The translations under genes were made by a program, and so were the position numbers. From contig FN649748.1 of the NCBI GenBank assembly GCA_000310025.1, forward strand, positions 3,613,780 to 3,677,779: a DNA stretch of 64,000 nt. Direction: 5' to 3'. The notes beneath the pieces were generated by a model, which saw nothing but the letters and a program-made list of their open reading frames with translations, made no database searches and had not been told where the DNA came from. Of the stretch, positions 47,181 through 58,200 are shown piece by piece; positions within the stretch are counted from its first letter, which is position 1; each line of letters starts with the position of its first letter. Source of the stretch: Ectocarpus siliculosus (taxonomy: Eukaryota > Sar > Phaeophyceae > Ectocarpales > Ectocarpaceae).

Positions 47181-48261
47181 GTCTATAAAGTTTTAAGTTT
47201 TATCAAACTTGTTTTACCAACAAGGGGGCCCGCGGCTGGGAGATATGTGTACAGAATTCAGAGACCGAGGAGAGGCACATCAGTGCTGCACGGCTGAAAA
47301 AAAAAAAAGGAAGTATGCCAAAAAAAGCTTCCAACGGGAAAGCAGCCCCTTGTGGAAACCCCTCTGATCAGGCCGCTCGTTCGGCAACAGACCTCCACAC
47401 CTAGCACCGGCTCTGGAGGGCGAACCAGAGGCCAAATGGTCCAGTTTTCACAAGAATTATGTCAAAAACATCCCGCGGCACATCAGGGTATGCTTTACAT
47501 ATACGTCCAGTGACGCACGGTAGGGTGAAAAAGTTGGACTTTAGCTAGAGCGTACCACCATGCAGTAGCTCCAAGATCAGGGAGCAAGCTTCACACGCGA
47601 AACGACCTCTGCGCGAGGTTGGTGTTTTACGCCCTAATTATGCTGCAGCCATATACCTAGGTTGTATTGCCACCTAATGCAAAAGCTTTGAGGCGATTAC
47701 GTACGGCAGGGGATAAGCATGGTGTATTCAAAATTCAAATTTCAGGAGAGCCCGCGCCTAGGGTCACACTTGCATGTTGCGCATGCACATCCACTGGATA
47801 CAATATCCCCACCCCAAGATACGATAAAAATGCCCGACACAATCGGTGCAGCTCAGGAGCAGGCTATCACGACAAGTTTCAGTTAATTTGGGCGTCAAAG
47901 GGGCAAGTACGGCCGTCTTCAAGCTCAAATTTATCTTGGTGCTTTGCTTATATACGAGCCAAACATGACCCGGGGCGTTCAGCTACGTGTGCTCCAGACC
48001 GTGCAGAAAGAGTTAAACGCCGCAGCGTTACAGAGTCAGGTATATAGACTACGTGGTTACCAAAGGTTTCAGTCCTTCACGTTCTCAGGTGCATCAGCAT
48101 GCCCGTAGAGAGGGTTAGACCTTATGCATGGCTGTCAAGAGGCAACGAAGAGCCCAGACCACGAGTAGGCGTGCCCCTGCGCAAGCTGTACGTGTAACGA
48201 AACATTTTTGTCATTTCGGTGGATACCCTGGAACAACGACCCGCATAGGTCGAGCTTCTGC

Positions 48262-48744
48262 CAGATGAACCGTCGGAGAGGTAGGCGGGGCCAACGGGCC
48301 TGTGGGGTGAACAGCCCCACAGCTCAACCGGGTACGCCACCGACGTCGCCTCGGAACCCGCCTGGGAGCCCTACCAAACTCGGAAGCGGGGGTATGCAGC
48401 CAATACTAACCCTTCGCCAGCTCACGGAAGGCACGCTAACCCCGCGTCAACCAGTGGTCGACAACGGTGGAGCAGACGTCACAAGTGAACGTCCACGGAG
48501 CCGGAGTAGGAGAGAGGGCAACCTAACCACCGAGGTGAGCACCCCGTCGCCGCGACAAAGCGCGACCCGAGAGATTCCGGTGCACGCGTCCGTCGAACGG
48601 GAGGAAAGACCCGGTCGGGCAGGAAACACAAGAGTAGGCCCTCGGTTAGGGATACGGGTGGCCTACCCAATCTTGAGAGCAAGATCGCGGAGGAGGATTG
48701 CTACAAGCAACAGAGCGAGGCGAGGAGGGAGGCAAGGCCCGTAA
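48262..48744 (+). CDS. Unknown Arg/Pro-rich protein segment
   Basis: An ATG at 48262 starts a frame rich in Arg, Pro, Ser and Thr (MNRRRGRRGQRACGV at the start), about 160 codons long. The following 500 bp keep protein-like character in other frames: KARKDRAIAEDERRK near 48740, then a Cys-rich piece, ECSKCPG with CSACHRS, near 48990-49060. Together they look like one longer protein broken by introns or frameshifts. No family is recognised. Its position inside the CAGTG-bounded region makes a transposon protein likely. Confidence 0.35.
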   Translation, partial: QMNRRRGRRGQRACGVNSPTAQPGTPPTSPRNPPGSPTKLGSGGMQPILTLRQLTEGTLTPRQPVVDNGGADVTSERPRSRSRREGNLTTEVSTPSPRQSATREIPVHASVEREERPGRAGNTRVGPRLGIRVAYPILRARSRRRIATSNRARRGGRQGP

Positions 48745-49504
48745 AGATCGCGCGATTGCCGAAGACGAACGGCGAAAATCAGAGGTCAGGCAGAATCACC
48801 GCATTGATTCTCGGCGTAGGAGTCACGTCGCGGAACCCAAGACAAGTCGGTTATCAGCGAAGCAAGCGGAATGCGTGTAGGAGACAAGCTGCCCCAGCGG
48901 TGCTATCTGTAGGCCAACCAACAATAAAGAAGCGAAAAGGGCGTGCGGGCGTATGGAATGCGGATGGGTTACACACAGCCCTGGCACCGAGTGTAGCAAA
49001 TGCCCAGGGAGTGTAGTTCACTCGGCCGATGAGAAGCTATGTTCGGCATGCCACAGGTCTCCGAATGACAGGGGTTTCACGTACCTCCGCGCGGACCGGT
49101 TAGGGCGAGCAGTAGCCTTCGTGGCCGCGTGGACACAAGGAGGGAAACCCCTGCCTCTAGCTCTTGTACGACCCTCAAGACCCAGCCAGGACTCATCTCT
49201 CCCCGCTCTCTCGATGTCATTCAACCGGTCCTGATAGCAACGGCCGCACCACCAAACACTTCGCTCACTGGTGCACTCCCCTCCGCGACATGATCACCTG
49301 CGGCATCCATGGGATACCTTCTTACGCGGCTCTCGTCCGATTTCCGGTACACCCACAATTACCGCAAACAAACGCGAAACTTTGCCCTCCTCTCTTCCTC
49401 GGCCAATAAATCTAGGAAGCAGTCTGGGCGTTGGCAGGTGCAGATGACAAACAGCCAGAGCACCCAGGAACACTGCATGTGGATTGGGGGGCGAGGCGCC
49501 GATG

Positions 49505-49966
49505 CCTCCAGACCCGTTGGGTACGGTGCGCGAGACGGTGGATGAGGTCCTCGGTCCAGGCGAGATCCTTTGCTGGCAGGACGTCGCCGATTGGCTAGCT
49601 GCTGAACGCGCGAAGGTTGGTATGGAGGATTTGCAAGGGACCTATACAAGAAAAATCGTCATGGATTTGTTTACCAGCATAGCCGCGGTGCCCGCGGGCA
49701 ATTCACGATTAGTTAGAGCAGATGGAACAAAGGGAGACGCACGGGAATTTGCCTCTTCCAAACTCCCTTCGGGACGAGCATCCAACCCGAAAGCGGATAC
49801 GAAGGGGTCTCTCGAGTCGATCCTGGGGCTAGTCGAGAAGGACAAGGAGGACGCCGACGCTAGGATGTGCGCGTGCGGGCAGCTGGTAGAATTGTTCGAG
49901 CCGATGTGGAGAGTGAGCCTCGAGGAAGCAGCAGGAATAGCACGGAGTGGAACACAACGACGTTGA
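49505..49966 (+). CDS. Unknown protein segment, probably linked to 48262-48744
   Basis: The frame carries well-balanced sequence (VRETVDEVLGPGEILCWQDV near the start, LESILGLVEKDKEDADARM later). It ends at a stop, after which another frame (GAIDDLMKWDSAES at about 50070-50110) continues in the same style to about 50330. No domain is known to me. It may be the C-terminal half of the same decayed or spliced gene. Confidence 0.35.
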   Translation, partial: PPDPLGTVRETVDEVLGPGEILCWQDVADWLAAERAKVGMEDLQGTYTRKIVMDLFTSIAAVPAGNSRLVRADGTKGDAREFASSKLPSGRASNPKADTKGSLESILGLVEKDKEDADARMCACGQLVELFEPMWRVSLEEAAGIARSGTQRR

Positions 49967-50330
49967 GGTGGGGACCCCGAGTCACCTGCGAGTAACGGCT
50001 TCTCCTCGAGCGAGGCCGCGTAATCGAAGAACGCAGAGCTAGAGGCGGACGAAAACGGCAACGGTGCGGTCGGTGCTATCGACGATTTGATGAAGTGGGA
50101 TTCGGCCGAATCTAGCTCCAGCGGTGAGGAATCTGACTGGTTGAGCGAGAAGGGCGTCGACCCGGTGACGGAGACACAGATGATGGCGTTGCGGACATCG
50201 TTAACGACGCCTAGAACCGAGATCTGGCTACTTCTTCAGGCAAGGTGCATGCAGCATTCGTTGAGGGACTGGGTTGGGGTTGGGGTTCTCGTGACGGGCA
50301 TTCTTGCAAGTCAGATCTCCTCATGGTAAC

Positions 50331-51928
50331 GAAAGATCGATAAGCGGCGCTGCCTTTCTCTTGCTCTACCTCTAAGAGTGCGTGTGATCTGATTTATTCT
50401 AACCCATGTTTCCAATGCCATATTTTGCGCGTTGTTGGTGGTGGTTCAACAGGTCCGTGATTCACTTGCGTTCCGTTGGATGCTTCCGGAAATTTCGACG
50501 ACCCGGGGTGGCAGATTATCAGTCGAAAGAGCAGAAGCCGTACGCTGAACTGCCGGCTAGAGTACGCGTTTTCGTCCGACCAATTTTCGTACCTAGGTGC
50601 TCAGGGAGACGGACGGGCGGAGGGGGCTTCTTTTTTTTAACCAAGCTGGGTGTCCGTGTTTGTTGGCATGGTGTTTTCTTCTTCGCGTTTTTTCGGCAAA
50701 CTGCCTGGAACCTATCGGGACGAGGGCGTGTCGGGCCTGCGTCGTTTGTTCTGACGGTAAACATGTTCTTTGTTGTATCATTCTGTTCGGGTATGATGTT
50801 TTTTTGACGAACTTGGTATCATCTTGGTGTTGGCACATTACAAAGTGGGTTGGCAGAGGTGCTCACACCTCGAGGGAGCTTGTTTCTTATATTGAACGCT
50901 GTGATTTCTAGAGCCAAGTGGAAGATCAACTGCGGAGGCGACTGCTGCCCGCTCTCTTGTTTGCTCGTGTTATTGTCGCAGAGGGAGGGTCGAAGTGTTT
51001 TCGAGCTCATGCTCCCAACGTTGCTTGCTCAAGCTCTACTTCTGGGGCAGCTAATCTGAGCAAATATACTTGTGCGGCAAGAAGGGCAGTCCTTGGAGTT
51101 ACATAGTTTGGGAACTCGGGGCCTATGGGGTTGCGTGAGTGCTCGTTTGTAAGTTTTCCCTCGCGTTTTCGATCCACCGAACGCTCTTTAACAAGCAGTG
51201 CGTATTCATACTCAGAGAAAAAACACTAAAAGGTGTAGTCTAGATAATAGGCCGGCCGTTGCCTGCGTGCGACATCAGATAGCACGACGTTATTAGTGAC
51301 CAAACTCACTGTTAGTGTAGCTGCCGTAGAACTGTCGCTACTCCACCTTGTAGTTTTTTTCTTCGGGAATCAGGAGAGTTTGCTGCTGGGTGGGTGAGGG
51401 TCCCGGGTCAACAGGCACAAGCGTATGCGGTGCAACAACAGCAGCAGGAGAGGTGGGCACCCCAACAGCAATTTCAGTTTAATCCTAGCTGACGCCATTG
51501 AAGAGTACTCCACCTGCAGTTCGGCGCAATTCCAAGTGCTGTACAACCACAAGATCAGCAGCTAGCATGATCAATACTCGGTGTAGCTGGCACCGTAGCA
51601 GGGCATAAGCACGGTGCCTGTATGCGAACGCAAGTTTTCAAGTTCATCCTTGCCTACCTCTCGACACTCTGCACTAATCAAGTTGAATTCTTGGGCAACA
51701 TACTCTCTGGCGCTCAGTTAATCTTCCCTCAAATTTTCGCGTCGATTGGTTACGTGGTGGGCGCGTTCTCGTGCTTAGTCCCTTTGGCGCGTGCACAGCA
51801 TTGTGGTTGCGGCGCGTAGATACGAGTGGCACCTTTTTTTGGGGTAGGGGCTGCAGGTTGCGCCGCCAAGTTTGAGCCTACAGCGTACAGAATTTTTCAA
51901 ATCTTGGTTCCTAGATGGCTGTTGGAAG
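50331..51928. other. Non-coding part of the CAGTG-bounded region
   Basis: No supported frame is seen. T-rich runs and the 62-bp dispersed repeat at its right border are the only notable points. Confidence 0.4.
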
Positions 51929-51993
51929 AATTAAGGAATAATAAATACACACACAGAAAGACTACCCATTCGAGATATACCCACAGTCGAACA
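51929..51993. repeat. 62-bp dispersed repeat (partner 14243-14304)
   Basis: It is nearly identical to the copy at 14243-14304. It lies about 120 bp inside the right CAGTG terminal repeat, so it may be a subterminal segment of that element family. Confidence 0.75.
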
Positions 51994-52772
51994 TTGGAAT
52001 AATCTACTGCTGCGAGCCTTTAGGCTTCGGTGGATGTACGCCTGTCGAGCTGCTCTTCTGTGTAAACCGATAGTTTTTTTCCTCCGCTTTTTTTTTTTTT
52101 CAGCCGTGCAGCACTGACACAGGCATCACACAGCCAGAATGTGCAGCAGAATGTCACACAGCGCACCACCTCACACAAGCATGGTAGGCCAAGGCTGCCC
52201 ACGCGTATTTCACGCAGCGGAGCATAGTGACGAGTACGGTGCGGAAAACAGGCAATTGACTGCTTTATCCCAAAGGTGTCCCCATTTTGGGCTTGCAGGG
52301 CTTGCAGACTGCTGTAGGCGTTACATGACACTTTTGGACGTCTGCACAAGACTGCGACTCACCAACGAAGAGGAAGATGAGGGTATGATGGTGGGAGGGA
52401 TCCCGGCTGCTCGTCCTCGACCTGCCGGAGATCACGACGCTTACAGCAAGCGGCAAGGCTCGTTGGTTGGGGGTGTGACGTGTGGGGGCTGCTCGTACGC
52501 TCGTGGAACCACGGATGCCGCACCAATCAAGTGGGACACCAAATGCCCCCTTTCGCGGTGCAACTACTGTATGTTGTCCGGGTTGCTGTAGTTGCTCTGG
52601 CAGAGTTCCTTCTCGCCTGGGCTACGGGGAAGGGGCAGGGGACAGAGGGCAGTGCCCTGGAGCTGGAGAGCGGGAAGACCTAGAGCGTGAGTATGAGACA
52701 CGCCTTCTCCCATTTCTTGGGTGCTATTTCTTGCGTACGCTGGGGAAAGATTTTTTACTGGTGGTGCACGTT

Positions 52773-52823
52773 CCGTCGGTATTGGACAGAGAAAACAGAG
52801 GGGGAAATGTCCAATACCGACAG
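52773..52823. repeat. Short hairpin
   Basis: GTCGGTATTGGACA and TGTCCAATACCGAC are perfect inverted copies about 22 bp apart. I see no run of T after it and no link to a gene. Confidence 0.8.
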
Positions 52824-52955
52824 CAACACTCTTTGACGTGTGAGAGACCTCACAGCTGCCACAGACACAGCCGCTACAGAACAGTCACCACGCCAGCAAT
52901 GAAGAGTGTTAGCAGCTGGTTGCTGCTGCCGCAACAACAGCGACCCAGAGCAGAG

Positions 52956-52956
<1 letters not shown>

Positions 52957-53004
<48 letters not shown>
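52957..53004. repeat. GA microsatellite
   Basis: About 23 copies of GA, with shorter GA runs to 53060. Confidence 0.9.
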
Positions 53005-53007
<3 letters not shown>

Positions 53008-54894
53008 TACGCCGCCCACCAGAGAGCCTCGAAGCTGACAGCTGATGGCAGAGAGAGAGAGGGTGCGCCCCTCGGCTAAACAGAGAGTCTGGCAGCCGAA
53101 CGAACCCTTTCAGACCAATACACACGCTTTCCCAAGCAGGTCTTTGTTCCTTGCCCTGCTGCTTATTTAGTTACGACGGAGCGCTGGCTTGGTCTGCTGA
53201 GTTTTAGAAGCGAGATCGACTAGTTGTGGCCGTTGGAGATGGATCTTCTCATCCTCTGCATGATCTGTCGAGGCAGCGCCCGCCATTTTCCTGTGCTCTG
53301 CTCGCGACGGCTACTACTCCCATGCAGTGCGGGCTGCGGGCTCTCTGCATGCTATCCGAATACTGGTGTTCGCGCGGTTCTGTTGGATAGAGAGAAAGCC
53401 ACACCGTGCATGCATGTATGTGTGTGTGTATGATAGACTATAGTCTGGTATACCTTTTATTCTTTTTTTTTCATGCACCACCAGTAAAAAATCGCCCCCT
53501 CTTTTTTCTGAACTTTTTGTTGAAACGGTTTCGTTTTCGATGCAGAAACTATCCTCACGTCGTCATTGTTTATCCGCATGAAGAGCTTCCGACGACGGAT
53601 ATATGTGTAACGATCATTCTTTTTGCCTGCGGCGGATCGATGCTGTAGATCACTACCGTACCCAACAATCGGACTGAGTCTACGCGGGTCCGGTCGCGTT
53701 GAAGACCTAAAGCAAGCTGCAGGCTATCCCAAACTCCCAAACCTATACAGCTCAGTTGCGAACTTCGACCAAGCACCAAACTACTCTGCACGAATCTCTC
53801 CGCGTCCTCATTTCGCGAGCAAGGAACGGGAGACAAGACCAGCCAAAGCAGAGGGCTAAGGAAGGTGCAAGGCCAGTATACGTGTAAGGGTATGAACGGG
53901 TCTTCCTCAACGCGTCCTCGAGGTATAGACATCAGACCACATACACAAGTGTCATCAGCCGTACTTCGTACTGTAGTCCATGGCTTTTCCTTCTGTAGTG
54001 ACGACCGTCCAAGAAACGACAAGTAGATAACATCACGGCGACAACTACTGTAGAGCGGTGTAGTATGCCTTTTCGTGCTGTGTCTTGTTCGTGGCTTCGC
54101 CAGGGACGGTGCGAAGCAAGCCCCGCCTGCACGCACTGGAGCAACCCTTTTTCGCTGCGTGGAATCTCTCTCCCTCGCTCCCTCTTTTTCTCTCTCCTCC
54201 TCCTCTGGCTGTCTCGATAGTCTCCCCTCCCGCGAACGCACCTGTTCGTCGTGCTGCTACGGCTCCTCGTAGTGGTAGGAAGAAAAGTGTCGCTACAGAA
54301 TAAATTGAAGTATATTTAGTCTATGTTTCCAAATATCTACATATATCTAGTTGTTAAATATCTCCCCGAGGGGGTCAAACAGAACGTCGACGGTCACTCT
54401 TGTACAGACATGCATTGAACTCTTATCGTAGGCGATCCACATACTCACAGGGCCGACATGGTTGTCCAAAGCACGTGGTGCTTTGGTTCTGTAGTCTGAA
54501 TAGGTCTTTTCCTACTACGCATACGTATTCTGCAGGTCCGGACTGCTTGACTGTAGATCTCATCATTTGAGACTACGGCTGTTTATGTGTAGACGATGCA
54601 ACCGGAGGTTCCGTTTCGGCGATAAATCACTGTCACAAACCGTGACGTTGTGTTCTCGAGCGCTCGTGGCGTGCTGCTTGATGCCCCTGTGCTGAGAAGT
54701 CCTACAACGGACAGTAGTATAAGTTCTACCCGTTGGCCATGTGATTTTGTGTGCACATCGTCGAAGTTTTGCATGTGTGAGGGTTCGTTGAGCATACTAC
54801 AGAACAGTAGTCTACCGTCAGAGAGAGCATGACAAAAGCCTCGGGTACGCGACCGGGGTTAGTCTACTGGTAGGTTTTAGCCAACCCATGGATC

Positions 54895-55247
54895 TATTAG
54901 ATATATTGGGAGTACTCGTAGCATAGTATGACGGTTGAGATGTCCGGTACGTACGTACGAAAGTAACAGTGATGAGATGCGGAGGGACAGGAACTTTCTA
55001 CATATATTCCTTGGTTGCGAGAGGTATTTGGTGGAGATTCAGAGAGATTCGTTGAGTGACAAAGAGTGAAGGCGTGCCCAGATACCGTGAAGGTTTGACG
55101 AGCACTGGCACGCCCCCGATGAATACAATACTTTCCAATACTTTTGCTTTACGTTTTCAACACGTTTCCTACCCATCCACGCTCCGCCATGAGCCACCCG
55201 CTTTGAGCTCCAACCACAAAGAACCGAGCCACCCGAATTATCGATCA
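54895..55247 (+). repeat. 5' LTR of the young copia element
   Basis: 353 bp, starting TATTAGATATATTGGG and ending TTATCGATCA. No difference from the 3' copy was found by eye. Confidence 0.93.
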
Positions 55248-58200
55248 CGCTAGCGTATGACACGTCGTCTACGAGATTCGCGGTCGAGCTTGGTTTAGGA
55301 GCATCGCCTTGCGGCGATCGACAGCAGGGTCAAGATGGCCTCCAGGCGCGAAGATGAATCCCGCCCAGCAGCGGAAGCCCGCCAAGCAGCGGAGGACGCC
55401 AGGATCGAAGAACTGGTCAACGAGCGAGTAGCAGCTCGGATGGAGCAGCTGATGGAGGAGAAACTGGCCAAGAAGATGGCCGAGATGGAGGTGCGGCATC
55501 GAGCCGAGCAGCAGCGGGGAGGAAATGAGGAACAAGAGGCAGCACACCAGCAAGATCCTGGGCGCCCAACACCCAACCCCTCCGCAGACGAGCTGGCCGA
55601 CGCGATTGCGACTGCCATGGCCGGTCGCCTCCAAACCTCAGGGGATATCGGTGCAGTGTCTCACCCCGCTACCCTCCGTATGACTGAGAGTAGACGAATA
55701 GAGCCTTGGGATGGTGTGTTCAAGTCGGGGGACAGTAGGCAGCAGAAGCTTTTGATTTTTCGATCGAGCATGGTAGCACGCTTTGCGCAGGAGGATGTTC
55801 ACGAAGTAGTGATGAGCAACCAAGACATCCCAGTAGGGAGGCAGGGGATCAGTATGACTGACCTGAAGACTGAGTATGGCGAACAAAAGGTAGCAAAGGC
55901 TATAGTGGCATGGAATGTGCTGATAACGTCAATCTCGTACATGCCGATTCTGTCGGAAATCGTGTCGGACGGGAGCCCGAGTGGAGGATGGAGGATTTTC
56001 CTCAAGTATTACGAACCCCAAGCGAAAGCCGAGAAAAAGAGACTCTTGAAGGAGTACCATAGCTTCGCGATGCATGAGAGTGAAAACCCACAAGAATACT
56101 TCGGAAGGTTCTCTATTTTGCGGAGTAGGCTAGCGTCGCACGGGACAGTGTATCCCGACAACGAAGCCAACGACCACTTGGTGTCCGCCCTGTCATCCGA
56201 CTACAAATTAGAGAAGAAACTGTTGGACCGCACCCCTGATTTGACTTTTGAGCAGATAGAGGATTCCGTGAAGGAGGCCCACACGGACCTGGTGCGCGCA
56301 CGTGAGGAGGAACAAAAGAGTGGCGTGGGGCACGCCTTCGTCGCTTCCGGTGCGCCCCGGGGCGACGGACGTGTCCAAAATGGGTCGAGTGGGAACGGCG
56401 GCGGACAGGACGGCAAAGGCGACGGTCGGAGCAGGAGCGACGAGACCAGAGGAGACAGGCGCTGTCATTTTCATCCGTATGGAACCCACACCAACGCGGA
56501 GTGCTATCAACAGCAGCGGAAGAAAGAGCGAAGACAGCAGCAGTCATCGCAACAGCAGCATCAGCAGCGGCAGCAGCAGTCATCGCAACAACAGCAACAG
56601 CCGCCGCAGCAGCAACAACAACAGCCGCAGCAGCCTCAGCAACAGCCGCAGCAGCCTCAGCAACAGCAGTACTACCATCCTCGTCCTCAACAGCAGCAGC
56701 GACAGCAACAAGGCGGCCGCGGTGGGGGGGGGCTGGGGTGGTGGACCCCAGCACGGACCCCACGGCGGACGCGGAGCGCAGCAAAGGTATGGAAACTCAG
56801 CCCCCCCTCGCCCGCAGCAGCAGCAATGGCGACCCTCGCACGGGCATGCAAACGTGATGCACCACGAACACGGTGCACCGCCCTACGGGGGGCCCGCAAA
56901 TAGTAGCGAGTATGGGGGTTGGGAGCAGCCGCAGCCACAGTACCAGCAGCCTCCGCCTGACTACACCCAGCAGCAGCAGCCGTACTACCCGCCACCGACG
57001 CCTTACTACGAGCAGCAACAGCCGCCGACACAGCCTCCGCCTCCGCCGACGTTCCAGCAGCAGCAGCACTCGACTCATGCCCCGCCCCACTCCTCTCCTC
57101 CCGGAGCAGCAGCACCGGCCCCGGGCTCCCTTCACTTCATGATGGCACGTTTCGTGTCTGCAGGCGAGATCGTTCCGAGTGGTGTTGTAGCGAGTACCGA
57201 GCGTGAGAGTGGTAGTGGATTTGCCTTGGCTGCACGAAACCCGAATTCGCATTTTGGCAGAGAGCAATTTTGGGCCGACAGCGGCGCGACCAACACGTTT
57301 GTTAGCAGCAGCCATCAAATGTTCGACTTGAGGCCAGTGCCGCCCGGTAAGGAGTACATCCAAGTAGGTAACGGTGCTTATTTGCGCGTGCAGTGTGTGG
57401 GGAAGGTCAACATGGCCTTTCACATGCAAGACCAGTCAGGAGAGCATGATTTTTGCGTGCAGATGTCGGACGTGTACGTTGTGCCTGGAATCACCTTCAA
57501 TCTTTTTTCGTTGCACCACACGCAGCGTAGGCAGCGTATCGTTCTAGACGAGACCGGCGTCCACCTATTCGATGGTAGGCTTTCCTTTGCATACTCTGAC
57601 GTAGGATGCTCGCTCTGGGCTACTCGATTGCCCCAGGATTATACTGGTAGCGCTGTGACCTACAGCCCCGATGCCCCCCCCCGTGTTTCTGCCCAAGCGT
57701 CCCCGCCTGGCGTTGGCACAGGCCTTGTTGCGGCAAACCCCCCTTTCCAACAGAGTGCAGGAGCGGGCGCGACTTCGAGTGCGAGTGCGAGTACCGGCTT
57801 CCAGTCCGTCGCTGCGGTCGGCGTTGTACCTGCGAGTTCTGGCTTCCAGTCCGTCGCAACGGCCGGCGTTGTACCTTCGACTCCTGGTGTCCAGCCCACC
57901 GGCTCCGACGGTGTAGTACCTTCGACTCCCAGCGTCCCCTCCACCACTTCCGGTGTAGTGCTGCCGATTTGTGCTTTTCCGTCTGTCGAAGTAGACCCAA
58001 TCCCCACGACGATCCCTGATTTTCAGCCTGTGATTACTGCTGCCGTAAAATCGTCTTCCATTGTGCCTCCCCCTGCCGTAGAGCTGACAGACTATCGCGA
58101 GATCGAGATCAACCCCCTTGTCTCTCAGGACGAATTACCGATCATGGACATGAGCATGTTCCTAGATGTTGGGTTGATGGATGGCAAAGACACGGTCCCC

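Larger units (their letters stand above)
47281..52116. mobile_element. 4.8-kb region bounded by CAGTG inverted repeats (possible hAT-like transposon)
   Basis: CAGTGCTGCACGGCTG followed by a run of A at 47281 is matched in inverted form at 52085-52116 (a run of T, then CAGCCGTGCAGCACTG), about 30 bp. Ends starting CAGTG are common in hAT elements. The flanking 8-mers do not match, so no target duplication supports the call. Plus-strand frames at 48.2-50.3 kb would be its cargo or decayed protein. The inverted pair could also be coincidental debris of a repeat family. Confidence 0.5.
52117..54894. other. Gap before the young copia element, no firm gene
   Basis: A 223-codon minus-strand frame (53570-54241) and shorter plus-strand frames have no recognisable domain. 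GA repeats and one hairpin are listed separately. The segment just left of 54894 ends in a possible intron acceptor (GGTTTTAG at about 54873-54880). Confidence 0.4.

Noticed and set aside
53570-54241. 223-codon minus-strand frame
   Set aside because: No domain, no splice context and uneven composition; length alone is not enough in GC-balanced non-coding DNA.
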